Assembly: GCA_902619495.1 (NCBI GenBank)
Contig: CACNEM010000002.1
Span: forward strand, 62,001 to 126,000
Direction of reading: 5' to 3'
DNA from: an uncultured Pelagibacteraceae bacterium
GTDB lineage: Bacteria > Pseudomonadota > Alphaproteobacteria > Pelagibacterales > Pelagibacteraceae
DNA length: 64,000 nt
The position numbers and the translations under genes were made by a program. Below are positions 17,944-27,546 of the stretch, in pieces. How positions within the stretch are numbered: position 1 is the stretch's first letter; every line of letters starts with the position of its first letter. Below the pieces are notes generated by a model. That model was not told the DNA's origin. It ran no database searches and saw only the letters and a list, made by a program, of their open reading frames with translations.

Positions 17944-20342
17944 TTATTACTTTCCCTTGGTTAAAGGAACATTTAAAAACCAAAGCTAATGAAAATGAAA
18001 TTATAGAAAAACTTACAAGCATTGGTTTAGAAGTTGAAAATATTAAAGTAAATTCAGGAGAACTAGGAGCATTTAAGATCGCGAAAATTATTAAAACAGA
18101 AAAACATCCTAATGCAGATAAATTAAAAATCTGTGATGTAAGTATTGGTGGAAGAGAAATTTTAAAGGTTGTCTGCGGAGCACCTAATGCAAGAGATGGA
18201 TTAATAACAATTTATGCACCACCAGGTTCTGTTATACCAAAGACAAATTTTCAATTAAAAATTGCTAAAATTAGAGGTGTTGAGTCCAAGGGAATGTTAT
18301 GCTCCGAGAGCGAATTAAACTTATCGAATGAAAGTCAGGGAATTATAGAATTAAATGTAAGTGAACAAGAAATTGGCAAAAGTTATTTTAAAAATAAATC
18401 AGAAAAAACTATTGATATTGCAATTACACCAAATAGACCTGACTGCTTAGGTGTAAGAGGAATCGCAAGAGATTTATCTTCTACTGGTATAGGAAAATTA
18501 ATATCTTTAAAAAAAAAAAAATTAAAACAAACCTCTAAACATCTCATTAAGACCTCAGTAACTAAAGACAAACATCAAGGATGTCTAGCCTTTGGAAGCT
18601 GTTATATAACAAATATAGTTAATAAAGAAAGCCCAGAGTGGTTAAAGAAAAAACTTCATGCATTAGGTTTAAAACCAATATCAGCCGTTGTTGATATTAC
18701 TAATTATATTATGTTCGATTTGAACCGTCCTTTACACGCATACGATGCTGATAAAATCGATAAAGAAATTATTATTAGAGATGCAAAAGATGGTGAAGAA
18801 TTTGAGGCTTTGGATAATAAAAAATATAAACTAAAAAAAGGAATGTGCGTTATTGCTGATAAGTCCAGTATTTTAGGTCTAGGAGGAATTATTGGGGGAA
18901 CAAAAACTTCAACTGAATTGGATACCAAAAATATTTTAATTGAATCTGCTTATTTTTTACCTTCCTCTATTAGGAAAACATCTCGTGAATTAGCCATTAA
19001 TACTGACGCTAAATATAGATTTGAAAGGGGTATCGATCCAAATTCTATCTTTGAAGGTCTACAAGTTGCTACTGAATTGATATTAGAAATATGCGGCGGA
19101 CAAGCTAGCAAATTTTTGATTGCAGGAAAAAATTCTCAAAAAAATAAAGTTATAAAATTTGAGATCGATAATTTTGAAAATTTGATCGGCATACCAATAT
19201 CAATCAACGAGGCTCAAAAAATTCTCTCTTCCCTAGGTTTCATTTGTAAAAAAAGAAAAAAAGATATCACAGTAGAAATTCCTTCATGGAGACCTGATAT
19301 TAAACAAGATGTTGATTTAATTGAAGAACTTATAAGGATCAAAGGGTTCGAAAATATAAAATTAGTTACTCCAGAAAGAAAAAGAGAAAATGAAACTTTG
19401 AATTTTAAGCAAAAATTATTTCACTTATCTCAAAGATCTCTTGCTTCAAAAGGATTTCTCGAAGCAGTCACATGGTCGTTCACTGACTCAAAAATTGATA
19501 ATCAATTTTCTAAAGGAGAAAAGGAAATTTCAATTTTAAATCCGATTTCTTCTGACCTTAATGTTTTGAGAAGATCGATTTTTTCAAATCTATCGATACA
19601 TCTTAAAAAAAATCAAGATAGAGGTTACGAAGATGTTTCTTTATTTGAAATTGGTCCAGTATTTTTTGGAAAAAATCCTGGCGAACAACAAATTGTAGTT
19701 GGTGCTTTAAAATCTGGAAAAGTTGGTAGAAAAAGTTGGATTGAAAAAGAGAGAAATATAGATGTTTTTGATATTAAAGGTGACGTAATTAAAACTTTAA
19801 TCGAACTCGGAATTTCTGAACAAGATCTTTTTATAAGTGATAACACAAAACAGAGTTATCACCCAGGTAGATCAGGCTCTATTACTTTAAAATCAGAGAA
19901 GGGCCCACATTTAGCTTATTTTGGAGAAATACACCCAGCAATAATTAATAAAATAGATTTTAAAGAATCAAATATATATGGTTTTGAAATATTCTTAAAA
20001 AACATACCTGAACCAAATAAAAAAATCAGACAAACAAAGAAAAGCTTTCAACCATCGGACTTTCAAAAATCTCAAAGAGATTTTGCTTTTGTAATAGATA
20101 AAATTTTTAAAATAGGATTATTAGAAAAAATTATAAAAGAAATAGATAGTTCTATTATTCAAGACGTAACTACTTTTGATATTTATGAAGGTGAAAATAT
20201 TCCGAAAGATAAAAAATCAGTCGCAATTAATGTCACTTTACAGTCAACAAATAAAACCTTGAGCGAAAAAGATTTAGATCAGATAAGTAAAAAAATCATT
20301 GATATCGTTAAAGAAAAAACCGGCGCTATAATTAGGTCCTAA
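17940..20342 (+). CDS. pheT: Phenylalanyl-tRNA synthetase beta subunit
   Basis: An 800-residue beta subunit of normal length. It has an N-terminal EMAP/tRNA-binding-like domain (about residues 40-150, '[20 protein letters not shown]'), a B3/B4 editing domain (about 205-395), B5 DNA-binding-like folds, a catalytic-like core, and a C-terminal ferredoxin-like anticodon-binding domain (about 705-800, '[16 protein letters not shown]'). The lepA ATG follows its TAA directly. Confidence 0.98.
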   Translation: MIITFPWLKEHLKTKANENEIIEKLTSIGLEVENIKVNSGELGAFKIAKIIKTEKHPNADKLKICDVSIGGREILKVVCGAPNARDGLITIYAPPGSVIPKTNFQLKIAKIRGVESKGMLCSESELNLSNESQGIIELNVSEQEIGKSYFKNKSEKTIDIAITPNRPDCLGVRGIARDLSSTGIGKLISLKKKKLKQTSKHLIKTSVTKDKHQGCLAFGSCYITNIVNKESPEWLKKKLHALGLKPISAVVDITNYIMFDLNRPLHAYDADKIDKEIIIRDAKDGEEFEALDNKKYKLKKGMCVIADKSSILGLGGIIGGTKTSTELDTKNILIESAYFLPSSIRKTSRELAINTDAKYRFERGIDPNSIFEGLQVATELILEICGGQASKFLIAGKNSQKNKVIKFEIDNFENLIGIPISINEAQKILSSLGFICKKRKKDITVEIPSWRPDIKQDVDLIEELIRIKGFENIKLVTPERKRENETLNFKQKLFHLSQRSLASKGFLEAVTWSFTDSKIDNQFSKGEKEISILNPISSDLNVLRRSIFSNLSIHLKKNQDRGYEDVSLFEIGPVFFGKNPGEQQIVVGALKSGKVGRKSWIEKERNIDVFDIKGDVIKTLIELGISEQDLFISDNTKQSYHPGRSGSITLKSEKGPHLAYFGEIHPAIINKIDFKESNIYGFEIFLKNIPEPNKKIRQTKKSFQPSDFQKSQRDFAFVIDKIFKIGLLEKIIKEIDSSIIQDVTTFDIYEGENIPKDKKSVAINVTLQSTNKTLSEKDLDQISKKIIDIVKEKTGAIIRS

Positions 20343-22151
20343 ATGTCAGATATAAAAAGAATACGTAATTTTTCTATAATTGCGCATATTGATCACGGAA
20401 AATCAACTATTGCAGACAGAATTATACACAAGTGTGGAGGATTAACTGAACGTGAAATGAAACAACAAGTTTTGGACTCAATGGATATTGAAAGAGAACG
20501 AGGTATAACAATTAAAGCTCAAACGGTTAAACTTAATTACAAAGCAAATGATGGTCACAATTATACACTAAATATTATTGATACACCTGGTCATGTAGAT
20601 TTTGGTTACGAAGTGAGCCGATCATTATCCGCGTGTGAGGGCTCTCTATTAATTGTTGATAGTACTCAAGGTGTAGAGGCTCAGACGTTAGCTAATGTTT
20701 ACCAAGCATTAGAAATTAATCACGAAGTCATTCCTATTTTAAACAAAATTGATTTGCCAGCTTCAGACATCGATAAGACAAAAAAAGAAATCGAGGATGT
20801 GGTCGGAATTGAAACCACAGATGCAATACCCTGTTCAGGAAAAACTGGTGAGGGTATAGACAATATTTTAGAAGCAATTATAAATAAATTACCTGCACCA
20901 AAAGGAATTTCTAATGAAAAATTAAAATGTTTATTGGTAGATAGCTGGTATGACAGTTATTTAGGCGTGGTTATACTTGTACGTATTATCAATGGAAAAT
21001 TAAAAAAAGGGATGAAAATTAAATTAATGTCTAATAATCAAGAACATGTAATCGAAAAAGTTGGAGTTTTTACACCCAAACCTAATGACATAGATGAGCT
21101 TAATTCAGGTGAGATAGGATTTATTATAACAGGTATAAAATCTTTGTCTGAAACAAAAGTAGGTGATACGATATGTGATGCTTCCAACCCTATTCAAGAG
21201 CCTCTTGCAGGTTTTAAACCAAGCAAGCCAGTAGTATTTTGCGGTTTATTTCCAGTAGATAGTTCAGAGTATCAAAAATTAAAAGATGGCTTGGCTAAAT
21301 TAAAATTAAATGATGCGAGTTTTTCCTATGAACCTGAGAGTTCTAGTGCTTTAGGATTAGGTTTTAGATGTGGATTTTTGGGATTATTACATCTTGAAAT
21401 AATTACTGAAAGACTAGAGAGAGAATTTGACGTAAATCTAATCACCACAACTCCTGGTGTTATATATAAAGTGCATACAACAAAAAATGAAACACTCGAT
21501 TTGCAAAATCCATCAAATATGCCTGATCCATCTCAAATAGAAAAAATCGAGGAACCCTGGATTAAATCTACCGTAATAACGCCAGATGAATATTTAGGTT
21601 CAATAATAAAGATTTGCCAAGATAAAAGAGGAATACAAACTAATCTTTCTTATTCAGGAAATAGAGCAGTTCTTTCATACGACTTACCTCTTAATGAGGT
21701 TGTGTTTGATTTTAATGACAGATTAAAATCTGTTTCTAGTGGTTACGCGAGTTTCGATTATGAAATTTCTGGTTATAGAGAGGGAAATCTAGTGAAGTTG
21801 GGTATCCTAGTTAATTCTGAACCAGTAGATGCTTTAGCAATGATTATTCATAAAGATTTCGCTCAAAAAACTGGAAGGCAGGTCTGTGAAAAATTAAAAG
21901 ATTTAATTCCTAGGCATAATTTTATGATACCAGTACAAGCTGCCATTGGCGGTAAAATTGTTGCAAGAGAGTCCATAAAAGGATTTAAAAAAGATGTATT
22001 GACTAAAATTCATGGTGGAGGGGCAACAGATAGGAAAAGAAAGCTTTTGGAAAAGCAAAAAAAAGGAAAAGCAAGGTCTAAACAATTTGGAAAAGTTGAA
22101 ATACCCCAAGAAGCTTTTATAGGTGTCTTAAAAATAAATAAAGAATCATAA
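20343..22151 (+). CDS. lepA: Elongation factor 4 (LepA)
   Basis: Translational GTPase of 602 residues. G-domain motifs are 'AHIDHGKST' (G1), '[12 protein letters not shown]' (G2 region), 'DTPGHVDFG' (G3) and 'NKIDLPASD' (G4). EF-G-like domains II, III and V follow. The diagnostic C-terminal domain ends with '[19 protein letters not shown]'. Known role: remodelling stalled or mis-translocated ribosomes. Its TAA overlaps the next ATG by one base, coupling it to a glycosyltransferase. Confidence 0.98.
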   Translation: MSDIKRIRNFSIIAHIDHGKSTIADRIIHKCGGLTEREMKQQVLDSMDIERERGITIKAQTVKLNYKANDGHNYTLNIIDTPGHVDFGYEVSRSLSACEGSLLIVDSTQGVEAQTLANVYQALEINHEVIPILNKIDLPASDIDKTKKEIEDVVGIETTDAIPCSGKTGEGIDNILEAIINKLPAPKGISNEKLKCLLVDSWYDSYLGVVILVRIINGKLKKGMKIKLMSNNQEHVIEKVGVFTPKPNDIDELNSGEIGFIITGIKSLSETKVGDTICDASNPIQEPLAGFKPSKPVVFCGLFPVDSSEYQKLKDGLAKLKLNDASFSYEPESSSALGLGFRCGFLGLLHLEIITERLEREFDVNLITTTPGVIYKVHTTKNETLDLQNPSNMPDPSQIEKIEEPWIKSTVITPDEYLGSIIKICQDKRGIQTNLSYSGNRAVLSYDLPLNEVVFDFNDRLKSVSSGYASFDYEISGYREGNLVKLGILVNSEPVDALAMIIHKDFAQKTGRQVCEKLKDLIPRHNFMIPVQAAIGGKIVARESIKGFKKDVLTKIHGGGATDRKRKLLEKQKKGKARSKQFGKVEIPQEAFIGVLKINKES

Positions 22152-23173
22152 TGAAAAAAAAATTATTTATTTTTTCTAATGAAAGTGTTCATTGTCAGGA
22201 TGGAAAATTTTATTGCGACAATATTGATTTAAAATCAACTCCGGAGGGTCTCAATAAAAAATTTGAAATTTATTTATTTGGTAGAAAATCTTCAAAAAAA
22301 AGAACCCATGAAATAAAAATAAAAAAAATAAGAATATTTTCAAATATATTTTCTTTTATTTTAGAAGCAATTCGATCTACAAAAATTGAAGATGCAAAAT
22401 TTTTAATAATTTCTATTTCTCCTTACACTTTTATAATTTCCTTATTTCTTAAGATTTTTGGCAGAACACCGATAATTTATCTAAGAAGTGATGGCTATGG
22501 AGAATACAAAGCTATTTTAGGTAGATTTGGAGTATTGATTTACCATTTAATGTTTAATATTTCTTCGTTGTTTTCAAACTTTATCAGCTGTAGAAAATAT
22601 ATATTAAGGGAAAAGAAGGGAAAATTAGTCCACCCGTCTCAATTAGACTCAGTATGGCTGAGAAAACCAAAAAAATTAGAAATTAAAAGTTTTAAATTAT
22701 TGTACGTGGGTAGAATTAGAGTTGAAAAAGGAATTTTTTCTCTAGCCAGTTTAATTAAAAATAAACGTAATATATCTCTGACTATAGTCGGTGCAGAAAA
22801 ACAAACTTCTTATAGAATAAACCAAAGCAATATTAAAATACAACTTACTCAAAGTAACAAAGTTAGACTTATAAAATATTACGATGATCATAATATATTT
22901 GTATTGCCCTCGTTTACAGAAGGTCACCCCATGGTACTTCTAGAGGCGCTTTCAAGGAGAAGGCCTGTTATAGTCTTTGATGAAATAGAACATGTAATTG
23001 GTGATAAAAAAGGTATTTTTGTTGCTAAAAGAAACTTCTTAAACTTTTTTGGAATATTAAATCATATCAAAAAAAATTATAAGAAAATTCAAAAAGATAT
23101 GATGAAAAACAAATTACCTACCAACAAAGAATTCATTGAAGAATTTGTTAAATCAATTGATGATTTTAAGTAG
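22151..23173 (+). CDS. Group 1 glycosyltransferase
   Basis: A 340-residue GT-B glycosyltransferase with a compact N-terminal half. Donor-domain motifs are '[17 protein letters not shown]' near residue 190 and '[21 protein letters not shown]' near 255, which contains the E-x7-E pattern. It is coupled to lepA by a one-base overlap although the functions are unrelated. Its TAG stop shares its final G with the first base of tRNA-Ser, so gene and tRNA must be on one transcript or overlap in control. The acceptor is unknown; a surface glycan is likely. Confidence 0.85.
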   Translation: MKKKLFIFSNESVHCQDGKFYCDNIDLKSTPEGLNKKFEIYLFGRKSSKKRTHEIKIKKIRIFSNIFSFILEAIRSTKIEDAKFLIISISPYTFIISLFLKIFGRTPIIYLRSDGYGEYKAILGRFGVLIYHLMFNISSLFSNFISCRKYILREKKGKLVHPSQLDSVWLRKPKKLEIKSFKLLYVGRIRVEKGIFSLASLIKNKRNISLTIVGAEKQTSYRINQSNIKIQLTQSNKVRLIKYYDDHNIFVLPSFTEGHPMVLLEALSRRRPVIVFDEIEHVIGDKKGIFVAKRNFLNFFGILNHIKKNYKKIQKDMMKNKLPTNKEFIEEFVKSIDDFK

Positions 23174-23262
23174 GAGAGGTGGCCGAGTGGTTGAAGGCGC
23201 ACGCTTGGAAAGCGTGTAAACGGGAAACCGTTTCGAGGGTTCGAATCCCTCTCTCTCCGCCA
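23173..23262 (+). tRNA. tRNA-Ser (anticodon GGA), intact copy
   Basis: The acceptor GGAGAGG pairs with TCTCTCC. The anticodon stem CACGC/GCGTG encloses TTGGAAA, giving GGA. The long variable arm (AAACGGGAAACCGTTT) is the class II hallmark of Ser tRNAs. The T-arm GAGGG/CCCTC encloses TTCGAAT, and CCA is encoded. The first G doubles as the last base of the preceding gene's stop codon. The 3' 74 bases recur at 25263, marking this tRNA as the attachment site of an integrated islet. Confidence 0.97.
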
Positions 23263-23265
23263 TTT
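23189..23265 (+). repeat. Left attachment repeat (attL-like) inside tRNA-Ser
   Basis: This 77-bp stretch runs from the D-loop of tRNA-Ser through CCA and three T residues. It is identical, base for base, to 25263-25339. Such 3'-tRNA duplications are the standard scar of tyrosine-recombinase integration, which restores a working tRNA on one side. Confidence 0.93.
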
Positions 23266-23307
23266 TTAACAGTCTTGCACAACTAGGGATTTATATTAAA
23301 ATGAAAC

Positions 23308-23329
23308 GGTCGTCGTATGGTCGTCGGTA
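23308..23329 (+). repeat. Inside-end repeat of islet 1, left copy
   Basis: A GC-rich 22-bp element containing two GGTCGTCG octamers, 12 bp apart start to start, lies 46 bp inside the left attachment repeat. It matches 25180-25201 at 19 of 22 positions in the same orientation. Location and design resemble arm-type binding sites of tyrosine recombinases. It stands out sharply from the AT-rich surroundings. Confidence 0.6.
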
Positions 23330-23431
23330 AATTAAATCACGCTAATAAAAGCTGATATAAATTTATTAACCCAAATGGGACATTAAAAGTTTTCATTGAA
23401 ATTTTTTAAATTTATAACTGATGAATAATTA

Positions 23432-25171
23432 ATGAAATTTTTAAAAAAACTTACAATCCTGATTTATCTAATATCTTTAAAGCATGTATATGCCGCCGAT
23501 GTTGAAATTTCTGGAACGCAAGCAACTAGGGAAGATCTTCAAGCAAGCTCAACACTAACTATAAGTGGTACGCTCGATGGTGATCTAAATAATATTGTAA
23601 GAGGTTACATTGCTGCAGGCAATGAAATTGATAGTGCAACCGTTGTAGTAGAGTCCGGCGGAACCATACAAGGTAAAAGTAATGCTATAATGGGTAGGGA
23701 GACAGATAGTTTAACAGTCATCAATTCCGGAACTATTGAAGCAACTTCATCTAAAGCTATTCAATTACTTGATGCACAGAATGCTACAATTACAAATAAA
23801 TCTGGCGGAACTATATTTGCTAATACAAATGCTATCGTGCAACAATCTGCTGGCACAGAGGATGCAGAAAACACTACAATCACTAATGCAGGAACAATTT
23901 ATAGTGTAAACGATAGAGCGATTTATTTTTATGACGGAGCAACAAACGCAACTCTTACAAATGAGTCAGGTGGAATTATTTATAACACAGCCTCAGATGC
24001 TACGGTGCAAATAGATACTAGCTCTACTTTAGTTAATAGCGGAACTATTGATAATAGAAACAGTCCCTCAAATATAGGTATAGCTATAGTTGGTAACGAC
24101 AACACTATTACACTTAAAGGTAAAAGTATTTTAGTTGGTAAAATTGACGGGGGAACAACAACTGGAAACACATTAAAGTTTCAACATGGTGTTGGTCAAG
24201 GTTACTTTTATGAAACTACAGGAAGCTTTACTTTACAAGATTTAGATGGGAACCAAGTAGTAAAAGGATCAGCAGGATCAGTAGGTCAAGGTGGAAGTGA
24301 AACGTTAGATGAACTTTTAAGTTATAAATCACTAAACATAAGACAATTTATAAACAGATACAAAGACTCAGAAAATTTTTATGATGGTAATGGCTGGGGA
24401 GAAACTTATACCTCTCTTTTAAATCGAAAAGAACATGCCACAAATTTGGCTTTAGAGTACGATTTACTTAATGTGGGAGCTAATTTAATTTCACCTTTAG
24501 AAAATTCAGATTTCATTCTTGCTTTTGAAGCTGGAGTTCAAGATTTTGAAAAAGATCATAAAATAACATATCAAAATGTTTCTGCTGGATTGTATCTTCC
24601 AAGCAATAAATATCTTTTAAACTTAGATTCTTTTATTTTAGGTGGAATTACTTTAAAAGAGGGTGAGAGAACAATTTTAACAAACACAACATCATCAGGT
24701 AAATTAGATATAAACAGTAATTACCAAACTTTCGAAGTACATACTGGTGTAACAAAAACTAACTCCAAGCTTATTCCAAATGTTGGATTAACTGGAAGTT
24801 TTTCAATCACACCAAGTTATGACGAGAGCAAATATTATTCATGGAGAAATAGAAAAGTGGGAAACGTGTCTGTATTTTTTTCTGATAAATACAATCTTAT
24901 AAATAATGATAATAATAATTTTAATCTAGGTTGGTTATTAGATTTTAGAAATTTGGTAGGAGACAAATCTCAAGTTTATTCAATTAATGGCACAAGCGCC
25001 ACGTACAAACAAGATAATGCTCTTACAAGAGAGATTTCATTAGTTGCTAATTTAGGTTACGAAAAAAAGATTACAGATAATGGAAAATTTACTGCTGGTA
25101 TTTCTGCAAAAAATACTAATCAGGATGTTAAAAGCTTAAGTGGAAATTTAGGATTTAAACTAAATTTTTAA
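23432..25171 (+). CDS. Autotransporter-like outer-membrane/surface protein
   Basis: A 579-residue protein with a signal peptide (basic start, hydrophobic core, likely cleavage after 'HVYA' near residue 21). Residues about 23-270 form a repetitive passenger with at least six irregular units, each ending in variants of 'NSGTI' or 'SGGTI', as in beta-helical adhesins and autotransporters. Residues about 310-579 alternate polar and hydrophobic strands and end in Phe ('GNLGFKLNF'), as expected for a beta-barrel recognised by BamA. It is the only clear gene of the tRNA-Ser islet. Known family role: self-translocating surface proteins in adhesion or shielding. The target is unknown. Its base composition looks richer in G/C than the neighbours, by eye. 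Confidence 0.72.
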   Translation: MKFLKKLTILIYLISLKHVYAADVEISGTQATREDLQASSTLTISGTLDGDLNNIVRGYIAAGNEIDSATVVVESGGTIQGKSNAIMGRETDSLTVINSGTIEATSSKAIQLLDAQNATITNKSGGTIFANTNAIVQQSAGTEDAENTTITNAGTIYSVNDRAIYFYDGATNATLTNESGGIIYNTASDATVQIDTSSTLVNSGTIDNRNSPSNIGIAIVGNDNTITLKGKSILVGKIDGGTTTGNTLKFQHGVGQGYFYETTGSFTLQDLDGNQVVKGSAGSVGQGGSETLDELLSYKSLNIRQFINRYKDSENFYDGNGWGETYTSLLNRKEHATNLALEYDLLNVGANLISPLENSDFILAFEAGVQDFEKDHKITYQNVSAGLYLPSNKYLLNLDSFILGGITLKEGERTILTNTTSSGKLDINSNYQTFEVHTGVTKTNSKLIPNVGLTGSFSITPSYDESKYYSWRNRKVGNVSVFFSDKYNLINNDNNNFNLGWLLDFRNLVGDKSQVYSINGTSATYKQDNALTREISLVANLGYEKKITDNGKFTAGISAKNTNQDVKSLSGNLGFKLNF

Positions 25172-25179
25172 TTAAGATT

Positions 25180-25201
25180 GGTCGCCATATGGTCGTCGCT
25201 A
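25180..25201 (+). repeat. Inside-end repeat of islet 1, right copy
   Basis: This 22-bp element starts 8 bp after the autotransporter stop codon and 62 bp before the tRNA-Ser remnant. It differs from the left copy (23308-23329) at three positions and keeps the central ATGGTCGTCG-like core. The two copies sit just inside the two islet ends, in direct orientation. Confidence 0.6.
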
Positions 25202-25262
25202 GACCAATTTTTTTAAAGTCTTAAAAATAAATTGAAAGTTAATCAACGATTCTAAGCCGCTA

Positions 25263-25339
25263 GGTTGAAGGCGCACGCTTGGAAAGCGTGTAAACGGGAA
25301 ACCGTTTCGAGGGTTCGAATCCCTCTCTCTCCGCCATTT
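25263..25339 (+). repeat. tRNA-Ser 3' remnant (attR-like)
   Basis: This perfect 77-bp copy of the tRNA-Ser 3' part includes the anticodon arm, variable arm, T-arm and CCA. It lacks the 5' acceptor strand and most of the D-arm, so it cannot fold as a tRNA. It marks the right end of the islet. On the minus strand it creates a spurious reading frame. Confidence 0.93.
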
Positions 25340-25400
25340 ATATCCACATTCAACTAAAAAGAGTCTTAAGTTAATTACACGAATCAATTAAATTGCATCT

Positions 25401-25432
25401 AAGGGCAGTGGAGGGAGACTGAAGCTGCCTTT
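25401..25432 (-). terminator. GC-rich hairpin after the NlpC/P60 gene
   Basis: AAGGGCAG (25401-25408) pairs with CTGCCTTT (25425-25432), extendable by one G-U pair, around a purine-rich loop. It begins 6 bp after the stop of the minus-strand NlpC/P60 gene, so a terminator for the trkH-ampG-nlpC unit is likely. No long T-run follows, so an RNA structure of another kind is possible. Confidence 0.4.
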
Positions 25433-25437
25433 ACTTT

Positions 25438-26178
25438 TTACAGTCTTTTAATTCCGATCACTTTTAATTTAGCTGTCTGTTCAATTCTTTTAATTGTTTG
25501 ATTAACTCCCATAATAACAGTTTTTTTCATAGGCCCGTAGGCATGAATAAGTTTTTTACTTGAAAGAGCTAAAGCCACGTGACCTTTCCAATAAATAATG
25601 TCATTTTTCTTTATATTCTTAAATTTTGTATTTTTTTTAAAAAATTTAAACTGATCCTTAGCGTCTCTTGGACAAAACTTATTATTAAAGTTAAGAAAGA
25701 CCTGTATTAAAGCTGAACAGTCAATGCCTTTAAAAGATTTTCCACCCCATTTATATTTAATGTTTTTAAAAATGTTAATTTTTTTAAAAGGATTTTTTTC
25801 TTTAAATGATATTGGTTTTACATTACTTTTATGTATCCATCCTTTTGAAAATTTATAGAATTGACCTTTTGTGCCTTCAACTTTAATTTTTGAACCAAAT
25901 GATAACTGATTAAATTTACCTCCTTTATTTGGTTTTTTATAAATTTTTGATTTTAAAATACTTATTTTATGAGTCGGATCTAAATAATTAGGAAAATTTT
26001 TATTTTGTATATAACCTTTATAACCATCTTCTTTAATTTTAATCTTAAGCCATTTTTTACTTTTTCTAGAAATCAAGAAACTTTCTCCATAAATCATTTG
26101 TGTGACTACTTCTGACCTTGTAGATGGCTTTTTGTGAAGATTAATAATAGGAAAATTATTTGTAAGGAGTCTAGTCAT
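25438..26178 (-). CDS. NlpC/P60-family peptidase with SH3-like domains
   Basis: A 246-residue protein. Bacterial SH3-like domains occupy about residues 1-125 ('INLHKKPSTRSEVVTQMIYG', 'SKIKVEGTKG'). The C-terminal cysteine peptidase has its nucleophile in 'FKGIDCSALIQVF' near residue 151 and the histidine in 'WKGHVALAL' near 200. The architecture resembles gamma-D-glutamyl-L-diamino acid endopeptidases (dipeptidyl-peptidase VI type). No signal peptide is visible, pointing to a cytoplasmic enzyme. It overlaps the AmpG-like permease gene by eight bases, which fits muropeptide recycling: AmpG imports, this enzyme trims the peptide (inference). Confidence 0.86.
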   Translation of the reverse strand: MTRLLTNNFPIINLHKKPSTRSEVVTQMIYGESFLISRKSKKWLKIKIKEDGYKGYIQNKNFPNYLDPTHKISILKSKIYKKPNKGGKFNQLSFGSKIKVEGTKGQFYKFSKGWIHKSNVKPISFKEKNPFKKINIFKNIKYKWGGKSFKGIDCSALIQVFLNFNNKFCPRDAKDQFKFFKKNTKFKNIKKNDIIYWKGHVALALSSKKLIHAYGPMKKTVIMGVNQTIKRIEQTAKLKVIGIKRL

Positions 26179-27544
26179 TAAGCTTAAGTTTATCTTTGAT
26201 AAGGTAGAGAAAAATGAGAGATGGAATTACCATCAGTGCAGTTAGTATAAAAAATATACCCCAGTCCCCATTTAACCAATCAACTAAAGCTCCCGAAGAA
26301 GCTGCTAAAGTGGTCCTGCCTGCAGTTCCTATTGAAGACAAAAGGGCATATTGCGTTGCTGTATAAGTCCTATCGACCAGCATTGAGATGAAAGCCACGA
26401 AAGCTACAGTTGCAAAAGCTGCTGCTATGTCATCAAATATTACAGCTATTGCAAATAACAATTCTGATTTTCCGTACCAAGCTAGTAAAGAAAAAAGTAA
26501 ATTTGTAGAGGCCATTAAGATACCCGAAAGAAACATTGCTTTAATTACTCCTGAACGTATTGCAAACAATCCACCTAATAAAGTAAATATTACAGTTGTT
26601 ACCCAACCTAAGCCTTTTGAATAAAGTGCAATATCAGACTTTGTGAAACCTATCTCTTTATAAAATATAACTGACATTCTTCCTAAAAATGCCTCTCCAA
26701 TTTTAAAAAGAAAAACAAAACCTAAGATTGCCAAGGCTATATTAAAACCATTTTTCTTAAAAAAACTGATTACTGGACCAACAATAGTTCCCGTTAACCA
26801 CGCAATGATTTTGGTCATTATATTTGAAGAACCTAACTTATCTTCTATCATTTTGTCTGTTTGATTTTGATTTTCTTTTCTATCTATCGTTTGGGGTTCA
26901 TTTACAAACATTAAGCCAATATTACATCCGATAATAACCATACCTAAAACCAAAAAAGTTATTTGCCAGTAGTTGTTAAATCCTATTTGTTGAAAAAACT
27001 CAGCTGTATTTAAAGCTATGACGCCACCTAATTTATATCCTGTCCACCAACCAACCACTGCCATAGCTGCGCCAGCTTGCATCGATTTACCCTCATTCTC
27101 ACCAATTTGTTCTATTCTTAACGCATCAACAGTTATATCTTGAGTGGCAGATGCAATTGCAATTATTAAACCAACACTAATTACAAGTGCAAGATTAGTA
27201 GTCGGATTGATTAAACTCCAGCAAAATAAACTAATCAAAATTATAGTTTGCATAGATATAATCCAACCACGTCTATGACCAACTTTCTGTGTGAGCCATG
27301 GAATTCTTATTCTATCGATAATTGGTGCCCACAAATAATTAAATGCATACACAGCGAAAATTAAACCTGCCCAACCAATTGTACTTCTGCTTAGTCCGTC
27401 TTCCTTTAACCAAAGGCTCAAACTACTACCTATGATAACCCAGGGAAAACCACTTATTGCTCCAAGCAAAAGAATTTTTATCATTCTTCCATCGAAGTAA
27501 ACTTTGAAAGTGTCAGATAAAGATTGTCTTTTATAAATTTCCAT
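26171..27544 (-). CDS. ampG: AmpG-like muropeptide permease (MFS transporter)
   Basis: A major-facilitator protein of about 457 residues with 12-14 hydrophobic segments. 'AISGFPWVIIGSSLSLWLKE' and 'AATQDITVDALRIEQIGENE' are characteristic of the AmpG/PAT1 branch, which imports anhydromuropeptides or, in relatives, acetyl-CoA. The frame is open further upstream to 27634, but the ATG at 27544 starts the conserved region and sits two bases after the trkH stop, so it is preferred. Gene order trkH-ampG-nlpC/P60 with tiny gaps implies one transcript. Confidence 0.85.
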   Translation of the reverse strand: MEIYKRQSLSDTFKVYFDGRMIKILLLGAISGFPWVIIGSSLSLWLKEDGLSRSTIGWAGLIFAVYAFNYLWAPIIDRIRIPWLTQKVGHRRGWIISMQTIILISLFCWSLINPTTNLALVISVGLIIAIASATQDITVDALRIEQIGENEGKSMQAGAAMAVVGWWTGYKLGGVIALNTAEFFQQIGFNNYWQITFLVLGMVIIGCNIGLMFVNEPQTIDRKENQNQTDKMIEDKLGSSNIMTKIIAWLTGTIVGPVISFFKKNGFNIALAILGFVFLFKIGEAFLGRMSVIFYKEIGFTKSDIALYSKGLGWVTTVIFTLLGGLFAIRSGVIKAMFLSGILMASTNLLFSLLAWYGKSELLFAIAVIFDDIAAAFATVAFVAFISMLVDRTYTATQYALLSSIGTAGRTTLAASSGALVDWLNGDWGIFFILTALMVIPSLIFLYLIKDKLKLND

Positions 27545-27546
27545 AG

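Larger units (their letters stand above)
23189..25339. mobile_element. tRNA-Ser islet carrying one autotransporter-like gene
   Basis: About 2.1 kb lies between the tRNA-Ser and its 3' copy. The contents are an inside-end 22-bp repeat, one 579-codon surface-protein gene, the second 22-bp repeat, and a short AT-rich stretch. No integrase, excisionase, relaxase or toxin gene is present. The perfect 77-bp repeats suggest a recent or still mobile insertion, since the right-hand copy has no tRNA function to preserve it. It may be a remnant, or a satellite moved by a recombinase encoded elsewhere (inference). Confidence 0.85.

Noticed and set aside
25199-25387. Minus-strand 62-codon frame across the tRNA-Ser remnant
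   Set aside because: It is the antisense translation of a tRNA-Ser sequence ('[16 protein letters not shown]'), a well-known annotation artefact, and not a gene.
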